A stretch of 6,014 bases of DNA from Trebonia sp. GTDB taxonomy: Bacteria; Actinomycetota; Actinomycetes; Streptosporangiales; Streptosporangiaceae. The first letter of the stretch is position 1. The number at the start of each line of letters is the position of its first letter. Positions 1 to 5,389 of this stretch are shown one piece after another. The stretch covers positions 1-6,014 of the forward strand of contig JASHXJ010000058.1 in the NCBI GenBank assembly GCA_030043595.1, given 5' to 3'. Below the pieces are notes generated by a model. It was not told where the DNA came from and made no database searches. It saw nothing but the letters and a program-made list of their open reading frames with translations. A program made the position numbers and the translations under genes.

Positions 1-727
1 CCACCTCGGGCCGCGTGGGGGCACGGCCGTCCCATGGCGCGGCCGTGCCGGGCAGCGGCGGAGCCGCCTCGGGCGAGCGCGCCGCCAGGTACGGGTTCGC
101 GGGCTGCTCGTACGACTGAGCCGGGAACCCCTGCGGGTCATCGGCCGCCGACGACTCCGGCGGAGGCGCGAACTCCCACGGTGCCGCCGGAGCAGGCGAG
201 TCCGGCGGCTGGAACCACGCGCGTACGGCGGGCTCGGATGACTCGGGCGGCGGCGGGAACGCGGAAGTCACCGGCGGGAACGCCTGCTGGTAGCCGGCCA
301 GGCCCGGGTAGCCCGCCAGGCCCGGATAGCCGGAGCCTGGCAGCGCGTTGGGGTCTGGCAGCTGCTCCATAACGGGCAGGTCCGGCGGCGGGTCGTCATC
401 CTCCGGGAATTCCCGTGGCCGCAGCCGGGGAAATACGGCCGTCCCCTGCGGATGCACGGAAGAGAACGGATTCGCCCCCGAGGTCAGGTAGTAATCGTCG
501 TACTGCCCCTCATCGAGGCCGTCGGTGACGGGGCCGGAAGCGCCAGGATCGTCAGCCGGGCCCGCAGCGCCGGCGCCGCCGCCGGCCGCACCAGGACGTA
601 CGGCATCTGTCCACACGGCACGCGGTATCCAGTGCGCGGGAGGAGATCCAGCAGCTGAGGTCGTGCCGTCCGCACGCTCCTCGGGTTCGCGCGCTGCCGC
701 GGACTCGTCATGCTCATTCGGTGTCAC
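1..727 (-). CDS. Partial gene for a Pro/Ala/Gly-rich low-complexity protein (C-terminus outside window)
   Basis: The minus strand is open without a stop for 242 codons from a GTG at 727-725 to the left edge, so the gene continues beyond position 1. The start is supported by GGGGA at 738-734, six bases upstream, and by an in-frame TGA just before it. The first residues are MTPNEHDESAAAREPEERAD: polar and acidic, with no signal peptide. The region is probably disordered throughout. It has a Gly/Ala stretch (about residues 46-58), an acidic tyrosine patch (QYDDYY, 75-80), a DDDPPPDLP segment (110-118), a YPGLAG repeat (134-145) and FPPPPESS-like blocks (157-164, with APPPESS at 187-193). No transmembrane segment or catalytic motif is visible. 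Such tails in actinobacteria often precede a membrane or enzymatic domain, or belong to kinase substrates and division proteins, but that is only inference. It is divergent from the oxidoreductase. Strong G/C bias at third positions and absence of stops support real coding; function is unrecognised. Confidence 0.78.
   Translation of the reverse strand, partial: MTPNEHDESAAAREPEERADGTTSAAGSPPAHWIPRAVWTDAVRPGAAGGGAGAAGPADDPGASGPVTDGLDEGQYDDYYLTSGANPFSSVHPQGTAVFPRLRPREFPEDDDPPPDLPVMEQLPDPNALPGSGYPGLAGYPGLAGYQQAFPPVTSAFPPPPESSEPAVRAWFQPPDSPAPAAPWEFAPPPESSAADDPQGFPAQSYEQPANPYLAARSPEAAPPLPGTAAPWDGRAPTRPEV
20..49. repeat. Perfect 10-bp inverted repeat within the left-edge coding region
   Basis: GGCACGGCCG at 20-29 is the exact reverse complement of CGGCCGTGCC at 40-49, with a 10-base loop between. 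It could form a strong hairpin. It lies inside an open coding frame with no T-run on either side, so it is not a convincing terminator and may be a by-product of GC-rich Ala/Gly/Arg codons. Confidence 0.6.
289..342. repeat. Three imperfect 18-bp tandem repeats inside the left-edge gene
   Basis: Units lie at 289-306, 307-324 and 325-342. The first two differ by one base (GGTAGCCGGCCAGGCCCG versus GGTAGCCCGCCAGGCCCG); the third is diverged. Read on the minus strand, they encode two clean copies of the hexapeptide YPGLAG plus a degenerate flank. The unit length is a multiple of three, so copy-number change would keep the frame. Confidence 0.75.
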
Positions 728-733
728 GGGTCG

Positions 734-738
734 TCCCC
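734..738 (-). promoter_or_regulatory. Shine-Dalgarno for the left-edge minus-strand gene
   Basis: GGGGA on the minus strand ends six bases before the GTG at 727. It is the only good ribosome-binding match near an in-frame start here, and it decides the start call of the partial gene. Confidence 0.55.
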
Positions 739-833
739 ATCCTCACCAATAGCGGGAACGTGGCGGGGGTTCGCACCTAACTACCGAGCCTAAGCCACCC
801 GCCTGCTCTTGCCATACTCTTCGCCGACAGACA

Positions 834-843
834 ATGAATTCAT
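834..843. promoter_or_regulatory. 10-bp palindrome ATGAATTCAT, possible operator
   Basis: ATGAATTCAT is a perfect palindrome in the divergent intergenic region, about 30 bp upstream of the TTGACA hexamer. A shorter inverted pair, TCATCG at 840-845 and CGATGA at 863-868, lies next to it. Position and symmetry would suit a dimeric regulator, but the site is short and matches no operator I can name. Confidence 0.25.
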
Positions 844-874
844 CGCACACATCAGCCCGACCCGATGATCAGAA

Positions 875-902
875 TTGACAGAGCCCGGGATACGGCTATT
901 CC
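875..902 (+). promoter_or_regulatory. Candidate promoter for the oxidoreductase-bpa unit
   Basis: TTGACA at 875-880 matches the housekeeping -35 consensus exactly. The best-spaced -10 candidate is TATTCC at 897-902, 16 bp downstream, which matches TATAAT at only three of six positions. Transcription from it would start around 908-910, leaving a 5' leader barely long enough for the Shine-Dalgarno. The -35 match is good and the -10 poor, so this is tentative. Confidence 0.35.
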
Positions 903-906
903 CCAT

Positions 907-913
907 GGGGAGG
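907..913 (+). promoter_or_regulatory. Strong Shine-Dalgarno deciding the oxidoreductase start
   Basis: GGGGAGG at 907-913 lies six bases before the ATG at 920. This places the start at MHAVVISEPG rather than at the in-frame codon at 875, which would add 15 residues and overlap the Shine-Dalgarno. Confidence 0.85.
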
Positions 914-919
914 AAAGAT

Positions 920-1900
920 ATGCATGCGGTCGTCATCAGTGAGCCCGGAGATCCCGACGTGCTCCGCTGGACCGAGGTGGAAGACCCCGTGCCAGGGCCG
1001 GGCGAGGTGCTCGTCGACGTTGCCGCCAGCGGCGTCAACCGCGCGGACCTGATGCAGCGCCAGGGGTTCTATCCCCCGCCGCAGGGCGCGCCCCCGTACC
1101 CCGGGCTTGAGTGCGCGGGCACGGTCGCCGCCACCGGGCCCGGCGCGGCGGGGTGGAAGCCGGGCGACCGGGTGTGCGCCCTGCTCGCCGGCGGCGGCTA
1201 CGCCGAGAGGGTGGCCGTTCCCGCGGCCCAGCTGTTGCCCGCCCCGGCGTCGGTCAGCCTGGTCGAGGCCGCCGCGTTCCCCGAGACAGCCTGCACGGTG
1301 TACTCCAACGTCTTCCTCGGCGCCCGGCTGGCCCCCGGCGAGACGCTCCTCGTGCACGGCGGGGCCAGCGGGATCGGCACGATGGCCATCCAGCTGGCCA
1401 AACACGCCGGGGCCACCGTCGCGGTGACGGCCGGCTCGGCCACCAAGCTCGCGGCCTGCCGGGAACTCGGGGCCGACATCGCGATCAACTACCGGGACGA
1501 CGACTTCGTGCAGCGGATCCGTGAGGCGACCAGCGGTCGCGGCGCTGACGTGATCCTCGACATCATGGGCGCCGCCTACCTGGACCGCAACGTGGACGCG
1601 CTGGCCCCCGACGGGCGGATCGTGACCATCGGCCTGCAGGGCGGCCGGAAGGCCGAACTCGACCTGGGCAAGCTGATGGCCAAGCGGGGCACGGTCATGG
1701 CGACCACGCTGCGGGCACGCCCGCTGGAGCAGAAGGCAGCCATCGTCGGGGCCGTCAGGGAGCATGTCTGGCCGCTCATCGACGCGGGCAAGGTCCGGCC
1801 GGTGATCTACCGTGTACTGCCGATGCCGCAGGCCCCCGAAGCGCACCGGATCATGGCCGCCAGCACCCATACCGGCAAGATCCTCCTGAGCACCCCGTAA
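920..1900 (+). CDS. NAD(P)H:quinone oxidoreductase, PIG3/zeta-crystallin-like MDR family
   Basis: This 326-residue, probably cytosolic protein has the full length of a medium-chain dehydrogenase/reductase of the PIG3 (TP53I3) quinone oxidoreductase group. The N-terminal GroES-like domain (about 1-120) holds the group's hallmark SGVNRADLMQRQGFYPPP (37-54) followed by GLECAG (62-67). The Rossmann domain has HGGASGIGTMAIQLAK (146-161), the NAD(P)-binding glycine turn. ATTLRARPLEQK (261-272) and the C-terminal HTGKILL (317-323) are also typical. I see no zinc-binding cysteine cluster, as expected for zinc-free quinone reductases. Members reduce quinones or enone-like carbonyls using NAD(P)H; the physiological substrate is unknown. 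The start is fixed by a strong Shine-Dalgarno. The gene is followed 27 bp later by bpa on the same strand with no terminator between, so the two are probably co-transcribed. From memory, M. tuberculosis also has a predicted oxidoreductase (Rv3777) close to its bpa gene (Rv3780). Confidence 0.93.
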   Translation: MHAVVISEPGDPDVLRWTEVEDPVPGPGEVLVDVAASGVNRADLMQRQGFYPPPQGAPPYPGLECAGTVAATGPGAAGWKPGDRVCALLAGGGYAERVAVPAAQLLPAPASVSLVEAAAFPETACTVYSNVFLGARLAPGETLLVHGGASGIGTMAIQLAKHAGATVAVTAGSATKLAACRELGADIAINYRDDDFVQRIREATSGRGADVILDIMGAAYLDRNVDALAPDGRIVTIGLQGGRKAELDLGKLMAKRGTVMATTLRARPLEQKAAIVGAVREHVWPLIDAGKVRPVIYRVLPMPQAPEAHRIMAASTHTGKILLSTP

Positions 1901-1927
1901 CCTCTGGCACCCGGTAACGTGAGGCAA

Positions 1928-2485
1928 ATGAGCGAAGAAAACAGCCAAGGAGAACAGGCCAGGCCGCAGATCGTTCTCGTCGGCCCGGATGTCGTGGCCA
2001 TCGGAGGCGACGACGAGGGCCACGAGGGCGGCGAGACCGAACGGCCGGTTACCGACATGGTGGAACAGCCCGCCAAGGTGATGCGCATCGGCAGCATGAT
2101 CCGGCAGCTGCTCGAAGAGGTCAGGGCGGCTCCGCTGGACGAGAAGAGCCGGGCGCGGCTCAAGCAGATCCACAAGAGCTCCATCAAGGAGCTCGAGGAC
2201 GGTCTTGCCCCTGAGCTTGTCGACGAGCTCGAGCGGCTCTCGCTCCCCTTCGCGGACGACGAGACGCCCAGCGAGGCCGAGCTCCGCGTCGCGCAGGCGC
2301 AGCTGGTCGGCTGGCTCGAAGGCCTCTTCCACGGCATCCAGACCACGCTGTTCGCGCAGCAGATGGCGGCGCGAGCGCAGCTTGAGCAGATGCGCCGCGC
2401 TCTCCCGCCCGGGATCATGCCGCCCGCAGAGCCCGGAGAGCAGGACCAGCAGGGACAGCACCGCGGATCGGGCCCGTACCTCTGA
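1928..2485 (+). CDS. bpa: Bacterial proteasome activator Bpa/PafE
   Basis: This 185-residue protein matches what I recall of mycobacterial Bpa (PafE, Rv3780) across the whole core. Shared segments include VEQPAKVMRIG (45-55), LLEEVRAAPLDE (61-72), ELEDGLAPEL (88-97) and the near-invariant AQAQLVGWLEGLFHGIQT (122-139) with LFAQQMAARAQLEQMR (141-156). Bpa forms a dodecameric, ATP-independent helical ring that docks on the 20S proteasome through its C-terminal tail, opens the gate and admits unfolded or partly folded proteins such as HspR. The first 40 residues are acidic, Gly-rich and variable, as in homologues. The tail is GSGPYL, not the GQYL known in mycobacteria; the penultimate Tyr and final Leu are kept. 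I chose ATG 1928, with GAGG at 1921-1924 only three bases upstream. A GTG at 1919 would add MRQ, so the start is slightly uncertain. The gene is probably co-transcribed with the oxidoreductase and is convergent with pheA. Confidence 0.95.
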   Translation: MSEENSQGEQARPQIVLVGPDVVAIGGDDEGHEGGETERPVTDMVEQPAKVMRIGSMIRQLLEEVRAAPLDEKSRARLKQIHKSSIKELEDGLAPELVDELERLSLPFADDETPSEAELRVAQAQLVGWLEGLFHGIQTTLFAQQMAARAQLEQMRRALPPGIMPPAEPGEQDQQGQHRGSGPYL

Positions 2486-2500
2486 CTGACTTCCGCGGGC
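2486..2500. other. 15-bp gap between convergent bpa and pheA
   Basis: The bpa TGA ends at 2485 and the minus-strand pheA TAG occupies 2503-2501. I see no hairpin followed by a T-run on either strand here, so termination of both transcripts must rely on another mechanism or occur inside the opposing gene, producing overlapping 3' ends. Confidence 0.6.
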
Positions 2501-3430
2501 CTAGGGACGGCCGTACCTGAGCCGCCCCAGCCAGGCGGCTGCCTCGGCGAACTCCTGGTCGGACGTGCCGGGTCGGACCTGCGTCCGCCCCCCGTCGCTG
2601 CGCGGATAGCTGCCGAGGAACCGCACCTCGGCGCACACCCGGCGCACGCCCATCATCGCCTCGCCGACCCGCGCGTCGTCGATGTGACCCTCGCAGTCGA
2701 TGAAGAAGAAGTAGCTGCCAAGCCCGTCTCCCGTGGGACGAGACTGGATCGTAGACAGGTTGACGCCGCGCACCGCGAATTCCGTGAGAATCTCCATCAG
2801 CGCGCCAGGGTGGTCGTCGACCAGGGACGCGGCCAGCGAGGTCCGGTCAGCGCCGGTCGGCGCCGGCAGCTCACCGGAAGGGGCCACCACGACGAACCGG
2901 GTCACCGCGTTGGACCGGTCGTGCACGCCGGGAGCGAGCACCGCCAGCCCGTACCTGTCGGCCGCGAATGCGCCCGCCAGTGCCGCGTCCAGGCGCTCCT
3001 CGGCGACCTGCCTGGCCGCCTCCGCGTTCGAAGCGAGCGGTACCCACTCGCAGGCCGGCAGGTTTTCCGCGAGCCAGCGGCGGCACTGCGCCTGCGCCTG
3101 CGGATGCCCGCCCACGGCCTTCACGTCCGCGAGCGCCATGCCCGGCCTGGCGAGCAGCGCGAACTCGATCGGCAGCCGCGTCTCGGCGGTGATGAGCAGG
3201 CCGCTTCCGCCGGCCAGGTCATCGACGGTGGCGGTGACGATGCCCTCGACAGAGCTTTCCATCGGGACCACGGCGCGCTCGGCCTCCCCGGTCCTGACGG
3301 CCTCCAGGGCCGCCCCGACCGAGGGGTACGGCACCGGCTGGATGTCACCACCGGCGCGCCGCGAGCCTGCCAGGCTCGCCACGGCGGCCTCGGTAAACGT
3401 GCCTTCCGGGCCAAGGTAGGCATAACGCAT
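2501..3430 (-). CDS. pheA: Prephenate dehydratase with C-terminal ACT domain
   Basis: This 309-residue cytosolic enzyme converts prephenate to phenylpyruvate, the committed step to phenylalanine. It is a stand-alone dehydratase without a fused chorismate mutase, the usual actinobacterial form. The catalytic domain opens with YLGPEGTFTEAA (5-16), continues with PMESSVEGIV (56-65), and contains the conserved SNAVTRF motif (173-179) whose Thr-Arg-Phe is required for catalysis. The ACT domain (about 196-275) has GALMEIL (209-215) and then IQSRPTG (228-234), the region that binds allosteric phenylalanine. The usual ESRP motif reads QSRP here. A charged tail of about 30 residues (after 275) follows, ending RLRYGRP. 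The ATG at 3430 gives the expected N-terminus; the in-frame extension upstream lies inside the preceding gene and is Arg/Cys-rich nonsense. The Shine-Dalgarno is weak (GATGAG), and only 7 bp separate it from the DUF4446 stop, so translational coupling is likely. Confidence 0.95.
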   Translation of the reverse strand: MRYAYLGPEGTFTEAAVASLAGSRRAGGDIQPVPYPSVGAALEAVRTGEAERAVVPMESSVEGIVTATVDDLAGGSGLLITAETRLPIEFALLARPGMALADVKAVGGHPQAQAQCRRWLAENLPACEWVPLASNAEAARQVAEERLDAALAGAFAADRYGLAVLAPGVHDRSNAVTRFVVVAPSGELPAPTGADRTSLAASLVDDHPGALMEILTEFAVRGVNLSTIQSRPTGDGLGSYFFFIDCEGHIDDARVGEAMMGVRRVCAEVRFLGSYPRSDGGRTQVRPGTSDQEFAEAAAWLGRLRYGRP

Positions 3431-3437
3431 AGGCTCA

Positions 3438-3905
3438 TCATGCCGTAGCGCGGGCGTGCCGTGGCCCGTGATCGTCCCGCTCCGACGGCGGCCAGTCGGC
3501 CAGCATGCCCTCCCCGAGCCGCGCCGAACGCACCGCGTGCGCCTCCTCGGGTGACAGTTCCTGCGCGCCCTCGCCGGCCAGCACGGGCTTGACATACGTC
3601 CGGGTCTCCGCGCGCCCGTTGATCGAGCTGAGCACTATCCCGTCGCCTGCCGCGTTGAGCAGGGCCACGGAGAAGGACAGGTGGCCGGACATCTCGTTCA
3701 GCGCGTCGTACCTGACGAGCGCCACGTCGCGCAGCGCGCGCGGGTCGACCGTGCCGCGAGATCCCACCGCGCCCTGGATCAGGTCGTTGCACTCGCGCAC
3801 GGAACGGGCCGCGCGCCGCTGCGCGACCAGGCCGAGGATGACACCGAGTACGCCACAGAACGCTCCGACCGCGGAAGCGAAGGCGATGGCTTTCACCCTG
3901 TGCAC
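3438..3905 (-). CDS. DUF4446 family membrane-anchored protein
   Basis: This is a 155-residue protein with one N-terminal hydrophobic segment (about 6-28, AFASAVGAFCGVLGVILGLV), an Arg-rich flank (30-37) and a small soluble domain. The core RYDALNEMSGHLSFSVALLN (65-84) followed by DGIVLSSINGRAETRTYVKP (88-107) is the signature I associate with DUF4446. LSPEEAHAV (117-125) near the end is also typical. The arginines after the hydrophobic segment suggest the domain faces the cytoplasm. No enzymatic motif is visible and the family's function is unknown to me. The GTG start shares its first base with the TAG of the upstream GT-C gene (1-bp overlap), which favours coupled translation. An alternative GTG nine bases downstream would remove three residues. 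The His/Arg/Asp-rich last 15 residues look unstructured. Confidence 0.88.
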   Translation of the reverse strand: MHRVKAIAFASAVGAFCGVLGVILGLVAQRRAARSVRECNDLIQGAVGSRGTVDPRALRDVALVRYDALNEMSGHLSFSVALLNAAGDGIVLSSINGRAETRTYVKPVLAGEGAQELSPEEAHAVRSARLGEGMLADWPPSERDDHGPRHARATA

Positions 3906-5389
3906 TATACCGGTGACGTGCGGTTGGCCTCGGTACGGGCGAGCACGAGCAGCACCGCAACCGCCGCGAGCACAGCCGGGGTCAGCGCCGACCTGATCAC
4001 CGGTTCCATCCAGCGCAGTCCGGCGGGGATCGTAATGCCCGCGGACCGGGCCGGCAGGTACCCGAATCCGAGCGCGGCGGTGCGCGCCAGCAGCAGCCAG
4101 TCAATGCCGGACGCCGGGAGCAGCGGCAGCAGCGCCCAGCCGAGCGCGTCATACCACGGCAGCAGGTACGGCCAGGCGACCAGCCACGCGAGCACCAGCG
4201 CGAACGGCGCCCGGCCCGCGGCCGCGCCGCCCGCCCGCGGCAGCCGCCGCAGCAGCAGCACCGCGAGGCAGGCCATGAGCAACACGGCGAGCACGCGCAC
4301 CACGTCGTCAGCGGCAGGCTCGGACAGCAGGGCGCCCCGCAGCGCGGTCCGCACCACCCGCCACGGCGAGCCCACCGAAACCATGCCGCTCGCCCGGAAC
4401 GATTGTGCGATGCCAGCGCGCCCGATCAGCGCGAGGTCGGCCGCCGCCACCGCGCCGAACCCGGCGACCAGGCCGCCCAGCACCGGGATCCGGCCGACAA
4501 TTCCGCCCCGCGCGGCGACGGCGATGCCCAGGCCCGCCGCCACCAGCAGTACCGTGGGCTTGACCGCGAAGCCGAGGCCGAGGATGACCCCGGCGGCCAG
4601 CGCGCGGGGAAGTGGCCGGGTGGAGCCTGGATCGTTCGGGATAAGGGGGGCGAGCACCGCTATCCCGGCGATGCTGAGTGCGGCGGCCAGCCCGTCCACA
4701 TGGCTGCCCGCCACCAGAACCTGCAGCAGCAGCGGATTGCATGTCCACAGCACCGCCGCCCGCAGCCGCGCCGCCGCGCCGCGGGGTGCCGCCAGCCGGT
4801 CGAGCAGCACGCCGGTGGCGATGAACGCGAGCACGTTCCCGATGTCGAGCGCGAACACGGTCAGCCGCGCGGACGCGCCGCCGATCAGCGACGCGAGCCC
4901 GAACACGCCCGTGGCCAGCGCGCCGTACACTGACGGCGTGCCCGCCCAGTCCTGGACCGCGCGGGCGACCGGATCCCCGAGCCGCGCCAGTTCCCGCGGC
5001 GTGATCAGGTAGGGGTTATGGCCGGTGACAAGCTCCCGGCCGTAGGCGGCATAGGAAAGAAAATCCGATGTTCCGAACGGTCCCGTGGCCCCCGCCACGA
5101 CCGCCGCGATCACCCCGGCGAGCAGCACGTACCGCGGGCTGACTGTCCAGCCGAGCCGCATCGCGCGCAGCGTGAGCGCCAGGCCGAGCGTCCCCGCGGC
5201 CAGGCCGGCGGCGGCGAGCCCGACGGCGAGGTACGGGCCGGGGTGCAGGCTCAGCGTCCAGGGCGGCTGCAGGGGGCGGCCGGGCAGTGGCGGCTCCATC
5301 AGCGACGGTCCAGCGGCCGCGACGGCGATCGTGCTGGCGATGCTGACCCCTGTCGCGGCGAGCCCGGCCGAGCCGATCCAGGAGGTCAC
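3905..5389 (-). CDS. GT-C fold polyprenyl-phosphate-sugar-dependent glycosyltransferase (MptB/GT87-like)
   Basis: This 494-residue protein is hydrophobic almost throughout, with roughly 11-13 predicted membrane spans. The first long extracytoplasmic loop after about residue 104 contains GTSDFLSYAAYGREL (106-120) and GHNPY (123-127). This arrangement, an acidic residue (Asp109) just after a membrane span followed by an aromatic/Gly-rich stretch and NPY, is characteristic of actinobacterial GT-C mannosyltransferases and related enzymes. CNPLLLQVLVAGSHVDGL (217-234), FAVKPTVLL (274-282) and YLLPWYDALGWALLP (408-422) are further family-like segments. Such enzymes move a sugar from a polyprenyl-phosphate donor onto an envelope glycan or glycolipid outside the membrane. 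The donor and acceptor cannot be told from sequence; alpha-1,6-mannosyl transfer is the closest guess. Its GTG start overlaps the stop of the upstream GT2 gene in a GTGA tetranucleotide, and its own stop overlaps the DUF4446 start. The Shine-Dalgarno is weak, consistent with coupled translation. Confidence 0.85.
   Translation of the reverse strand: MTSWIGSAGLAATGVSIASTIAVAAAGPSLMEPPLPGRPLQPPWTLSLHPGPYLAVGLAAAGLAAGTLGLALTLRAMRLGWTVSPRYVLLAGVIAAVVAGATGPFGTSDFLSYAAYGRELVTGHNPYLITPRELARLGDPVARAVQDWAGTPSVYGALATGVFGLASLIGGASARLTVFALDIGNVLAFIATGVLLDRLAAPRGAAARLRAAVLWTCNPLLLQVLVAGSHVDGLAAALSIAGIAVLAPLIPNDPGSTRPLPRALAAGVILGLGFAVKPTVLLVAAGLGIAVAARGGIVGRIPVLGGLVAGFGAVAAADLALIGRAGIAQSFRASGMVSVGSPWRVVRTALRGALLSEPAADDVVRVLAVLLMACLAVLLLRRLPRAGGAAAGRAPFALVLAWLVAWPYLLPWYDALGWALLPLLPASGIDWLLLARTAALGFGYLPARSAGITIPAGLRWMEPVIRSALTPAVLAAVAVLLVLARTEANRTSPV

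Larger units (their letters stand above)
728..919. promoter_or_regulatory. Divergent intergenic region between the left-edge gene and the oxidoreductase
   Basis: This 192-bp gap separates two divergent starts (GTG at 727, ATG at 920) and must hold promoters for both unless the right-hand gene is driven from elsewhere. Part of it, about 812-880, is clearly richer in A and T than the flanking genes, as expected for promoter DNA. A TTGACA hexamer and a 10-bp palindrome are listed separately. For the minus-strand gene no convincing -35/-10 pair was found; TAGGCT at 732-727 from the start of the preceding stretch (minus strand, about 732-727 bases left of 781-base mirror point) was not usable, and the best -10-like hexamer is TAGGCT on the minus strand near 787-792. 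No sizeable ORF is supported here. Confidence 0.6.

Noticed and set aside
34..372. A 112-codon plus-strand open frame in the left region
   Set aside because: It is an Arg/Pro/Ala-rich shadow of the minus-strand frame, which has a proper start, Shine-Dalgarno and continuous coding over the whole 1-727 stretch.
484..717. A 77-codon minus-strand frame starting at ATG 717
   Set aside because: It overlaps the longer minus-strand frame in another phase, ends early, and lacks the third-position G/C bias and better Shine-Dalgarno of the GTG-727 frame.
754..771. GGGAAC...GTT resembling a SigR-type stress promoter
   Set aside because: The spacing between GGAAC and GTT is about 9 bp, far below the 18-19 bp required.
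896..2461. A 521-codon open frame on the minus strand, antisense to the oxidoreductase and bpa
   Set aside because: Both sense genes are unambiguous family members. The antisense product is His/Arg/Gly/Asp-rich with no recognisable domain, as expected from the mirror frame of GC-biased codons.
2471..2517. Near direct repeat GGCCCGTACC (2471-2480) and GGCCGTACC (2509-2517) at the two gene ends
   Set aside because: It is short and imperfect, and explained by the C-terminal codons of the two unrelated proteins; no sign of an attachment site or mobile element.
3431..3595. N-terminal extension of pheA by 55 residues
   Set aside because: It lies within the DUF4446 coding region in another phase and is Arg/Cys-rich. 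The ATG at 3430 gives the canonical prephenate dehydratase N-terminus.
3681..5012. A 443-codon plus-strand open frame antisense to the DUF4446 and GT-C genes
   Set aside because: The product is Ser/Ala/Arg/Thr-rich low complexity, lies opposite well-supported genes, and reflects codon bias only.
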